Below are positions 39,197-41,976 of a stretch of DNA of 41,976 nt, piece by piece. The stretch comes from JACQNR01 sp049515175 (GTDB lineage Bacteria; Acidobacteriota; Terriglobia; UBA7540), in the NCBI GenBank assembly GCA_049515175.1, contig JBEKUI010000007.1, positions 1 to 41,976 of the forward strand. Direction: 5' to 3'. The translations under genes and the position numbers were made by a program. How positions within the stretch are numbered: position 1 is the first letter of the stretch; each line of letters opens with the position of its first letter. The notes under the pieces were generated by a model, which saw nothing but the letters and a program-made list of their open reading frames with translations, was not told the DNA's origin and made no database searches.

Positions 39197-41976
39197 TACT
39201 TCGCTTCCTTCCAGTTGTTCCCGACTCCAAGATCCACTCGCAGCGGCACCCGCATCGCAAAGGCGCCTTCCATTTCGGCCCGGACGACCTCGCGCGCAGC
39301 GTCTACTTCGCTCTCGGGCGCTTCGCAGACGAGCTCGTCGTGCACAGTCAGGATAATGCGGGTGCGCAGTTTCTCGCGCTGTAATCGTGCATGCAGCTTG
39401 ACCATCGCCAGCTTCATCAGGTCGGCGGCGGTGCCCTGCAGAGGCGTGTTCATCGCTTCGCGCTCGGCGCGGTTGCGCGCGGGAACGTCTTTGCTGTTGA
39501 TGTCCGGAATGGGTCGCAGCCGGCCGAAGAGGGTGCGCACGCGGCCCGTCTGGCGCGCCTCTTCAACCAGCCGGTCGAGGAATTCCTTCACCTTCTTGTA
39601 GCGGTCGAAGTAGGCGTCAATGTAACGCTGCGCCTCGGTCTTGCTGGTCGCCGTGCGCGCCGCGAGACCGAATGAACTCAGGCCGTAGATGACGCCGTAG
39701 TTGATGACCTTGGCCATGCGGCGGTGCTCGTGCGTCTGCAGCCCGGGCATCACGCCGAATATTTCCTGCGCGGTGCGCGAGTGAATGTCCTCGTTGCGCG
39801 AGAACGCCTCGATGAGCCGCGGATCCTCCGACATGTGGGCCAGCACGCGCAGCTCAATCTGAGAATAATCGGCGGAGATCAGTTTCCACCCCGGCTCGGC
39901 GACAAACGCCGACCGGATCTTCAACCCAAATTCGTCGCCGATGGGAATATTTTGAAGGTTTGGATTGGAGGACGAAAGCCGACCGGTGCGGGCCACGGTC
40001 TGATTGAAGCTGGTATGCACGCGGCCCGTTCCGGGCTGGACGAACTTGGGCAACGCGTCGATGTAGGTGGACTTCAGCTTGGCGCGCGTCCGGTATTCGA
40101 TGATCCGGCGCGGCAGTTCGTGGCGCTCGGCGAGCGCTTCGAGCACCGAGGCGTCCGTGGACCATTGGCCGCTCTTCTTCAAGCGCTTGCCGCCGGGGAG
40201 TTTCAGCTTCTCAAACAGAATCTCGCCCAGTTGCTTGGGCGAGTCGATGTCAAAGGGCGCCCCCGCGAGGTCGTAGATCTGGCGCGTCAGCTCGGTGAGC
40301 TCCTGGTCAAACTCGACGGACATCTGCGCGAGGATGGAAGGATCGAGGCGAATGCCGGCCCGCTCGACGTCCGCCAGCACCGCCGCCAGCGGCAGCTCGA
40401 TCTCGTCGTACAGCAGCCGCAAACTCTCACGGACGATTTCCGGCGCCAGGAGCGCTGCCAGTTCGCGCGTGCGCTCGGCAGCTTCGCCGGCCGAGTCCGG
40501 CATCTTGCGGCCCTGCCGCCGCAGGACGATGCTCTCCAGCGTCTGGCTGCTGGCGAGCGGTTCCAGCAGGTAGGAGTACAGCATCGGGTCGTAACGGACC
40601 CCGGCGAGTTCGACGCCTTCGTTGCGCAGCAACAGATCAAGCAGCTTCGAGTTGTGGACCGCCTTGGTCCGCCCACCATCCGCGAGCGCCGGCTGCAACT
40701 CGGAAATTAACTTCGCGCGGTCTGATGATTCATAGAGCGCGATCTCCGCCACGCGCGCGCCATCGGCGAGACCGAGACCCACCAACTTCCCGCCGAAACC
40801 CTCATCGCCTTCCACCGCGTATCCGATGGCGAGCGAGGCTTGCGCCTCTCTCGCCGCCAACCAGCGCGCCACCGACTCCGGCGTTTGCAGTTGTTCCACC
40901 GGCTCTGCCGCCGAGACCGCCGGCGCTTGCTCCAGGAATTCGCGCAACAGAGATGTGAAGCCCAGTTCCTGGCAGAACGCCTTGATTTCCTCCAGGTTGG
41001 GCTCCGCCAGGCGCAACTGCTCGACGCTCTTTTCGAGAGGCACATCGGTGCGGATGGTCGCGAGCTCGCGGCTGAGCAGGGCTTCGTTGCGGAAATCGCG
41101 CAGCGCATCGCGATAGCTCTGTTTCTTTACGGCTTCGAAGTTTTCCAGTGCCTTCTCCAAAGTGCCAAACTGCTGGATGAGTTCGGTCGCGCCCTTGGGA
41201 CCGATGTAGCTCCGCTTCTTCTCGCCGGGGGCGAGTTCCGGCTCCTTTCCTGGCAGCGGCCGCGCGCCGGGGATGTTGTCGCTTGGGTCGCCGGTGAGGG
41301 CCAACCAGTCCACCACCTGGGAGGGCTCGACGCCGATCACTTGACGGACACTGTTGATGTTCAGCTTCGAAACCTTGACCTGGCCCACAACGTTCTGGAG
41401 CTTGGCTTCTTCCTGTTCCTCGATCTTGCGCATTTCTTGTGCGACTAGATTACGCGCCTCTTTTTTCGCGTGTTCCTCTGCAACCTCTTTAGGCGAACGG
41501 ACGACCACAAGCGTTTCGTTGTCGGAGCGTGGACCCGCCGGCTTCAAGAGAAAAGTCCGAGCGTCGACCAGCTGGCAAAGGTCGTCGTCACCGGAAACAA
41601 TGAACGTGTCGAGGCCTCGCCTCGCACCTTCTTTGGCCAGCGTGCCGATCACGTCGTCGGCCTCGAAACCTTCCTTATCGACAAGGGGAATCCCCAGCGC
41701 CTCACAAAAACGGCGGACATAGGGCAACTGAACCCCCAGGTCTTCTGGGAAGGAAGGGCGGTTGGCCTTGTATTCCTCGAAGAGCTTGTCGCGAAAAGTG
41801 GGCGCAGCAAGGTCGAATGCCACAGCGACAAACCCGGGCTGGTAATCCTTCAGAAGTTTGCGCAGGGTGCGCACGAAGATGTAAACAGCCTTGGTAGGCA
41901 TGCCGGAGGGGGAGTTCATCGGCATTTGCATCGGCGCGAAGAAGGCGCGGAACACCAGAGACATGGCATCGATCAA
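39196..41976 (-). CDS. polA: DNA polymerase I (start cut by window edge)
   Basis: DNA repair and Okazaki-fragment polymerase. At least 926 residues are in the window. The edge codon belongs to the family motif LIDAMSLVFRAFF, so only a few residues are missing. The 5' nuclease domain (1 to about 300) carries EADDVIGTL and SGDDDLCQLVD. It contains two unusual insertions: a charged helical stretch (about 152-205) and an extension of the DNA-binding hairpin (about 239-258). The 3' exonuclease region (about 365-560) lacks the catalytic acids. The polymerase domain is intact: DYSQIELRVLAH (from 703), RRMAKVINYGVIYG (from about 752), VHDELVCE (from 878). Confidence 0.95.
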   Translation of the reverse strand: MIDAMSLVFRAFFAPMQMPMNSPSGMPTKAVYIFVRTLRKLLKDYQPGFVAVAFDLAAPTFRDKLFEEYKANRPSFPEDLGVQLPYVRRFCEALGIPLVDKEGFEADDVIGTLAKEGARRGLDTFIVSGDDDLCQLVDARTFLLKPAGPRSDNETLVVVRSPKEVAEEHAKKEARNLVAQEMRKIEEQEEAKLQNVVGQVKVSKLNINSVRQVIGVEPSQVVDWLALTGDPSDNIPGARPLPGKEPELAPGEKKRSYIGPKGATELIQQFGTLEKALENFEAVKKQSYRDALRDFRNEALLSRELATIRTDVPLEKSVEQLRLAEPNLEEIKAFCQELGFTSLLREFLEQAPAVSAAEPVEQLQTPESVARWLAAREAQASLAIGYAVEGDEGFGGKLVGLGLADGARVAEIALYESSDRAKLISELQPALADGGRTKAVHNSKLLDLLLRNEGVELAGVRYDPMLYSYLLEPLASSQTLESIVLRRQGRKMPDSAGEAAERTRELAALLAPEIVRESLRLLYDEIELPLAAVLADVERAGIRLDPSILAQMSVEFDQELTELTRQIYDLAGAPFDIDSPKQLGEILFEKLKLPGGKRLKKSGQWSTDASVLEALAERHELPRRIIEYRTRAKLKSTYIDALPKFVQPGTGRVHTSFNQTVARTGRLSSSNPNLQNIPIGDEFGLKIRSAFVAEPGWKLISADYSQIELRVLAHMSEDPRLIEAFSRNEDIHSRTAQEIFGVMPGLQTHEHRRMAKVINYGVIYGLSSFGLAARTATSKTEAQRYIDAYFDRYKKVKEFLDRLVEEARQTGRVRTLFGRLRPIPDINSKDVPARNRAEREAMNTPLQGTAADLMKLAMVKLHARLQREKLRTRIILTVHDELVCEAPESEVDAAREVVRAEMEGAFAMRVPLRVDLGVGNNWKEAK

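Overview
This is a GC-rich bacterial chromosome segment, most likely from an Acidobacteriota member (Terriglobia/Bryobacter-Koribacter type). That is inference, from the division-gene order with murB between murC and ftsQ, the Acidobacteria-like FtsL, secreted FG-GAP/UnbV, PD40 and MauG-like proteins, a mitochondrial-type citrate synthase and many short palindromic intergenic repeats. No rRNA, tRNA, CRISPR array, IS element or phage gene was seen.

Positions 1-16840 (minus strand) hold a nearly complete dcw cluster in transcription order: mraZ, rsmH, ftsL, ftsI, murE, murF, mraY, a small ribbon-helix-helix (RHH) gene, murD, ftsW, murG, murC, murB, ftsQ and the first codons of ftsA (cut by the left edge). 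It makes the lipid-linked peptidoglycan precursor (MurB-G, MraY), polymerises and crosslinks it at the septum (FtsW/FtsI) and builds the divisome (FtsL, FtsQ, FtsA). In front of mraZ is a near-consensus sigma70 promoter, followed by five MraZ-type boxes at an exact 10-bp period. A second strong promoter precedes the RHH gene, so the later half of the cluster may be expressed separately.

Positions 17086-23552 carry mixed housekeeping and accessory genes: OsmC-like, NmrA-like, a membrane class III cyclase, a methyltransferase, an exported TPR/WD40 protein and a DUF2461 protein. Positions 23899-26648 form a probable operon of a YbaK-type deacylase, citrate synthase and a Crp/FNR regulator. Its promoter carries an FNR-like box (TTGAC-N4-ATCAA) built on the -35 hexamer. 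The mraZ promoter carries the same kind of box in the same position, which suggests that this regulator also controls the division cluster.

Positions 26986-33865 are a tightly packed run of exported proteins: an HzsA-like one-haem protein, an FG-GAP/UnbV protein, a YVTN-propeller/MauG-like two-haem protein and a regulator-type propeller, then a Rid-family protein. A DAHP synthase, two tandem orphan periplasmic ligand-binding proteins and a CoA-binding protein follow. On the minus strand at the right edge are a GHMP sugar kinase and polA, which has lost its proofreading residues and is cut by the right edge.

The most unusual theme is a set of degenerate tandem repeats with a strict 7-bp period at many dcw gene junctions. 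They use different words at different places, sometimes as facing inverted pairs, and resemble the heptanucleotide STRR repeats of cyanobacteria. They supply stop codons and have been read into protein in MurD (long C-terminal tail) and RsmH (N-terminal extension).
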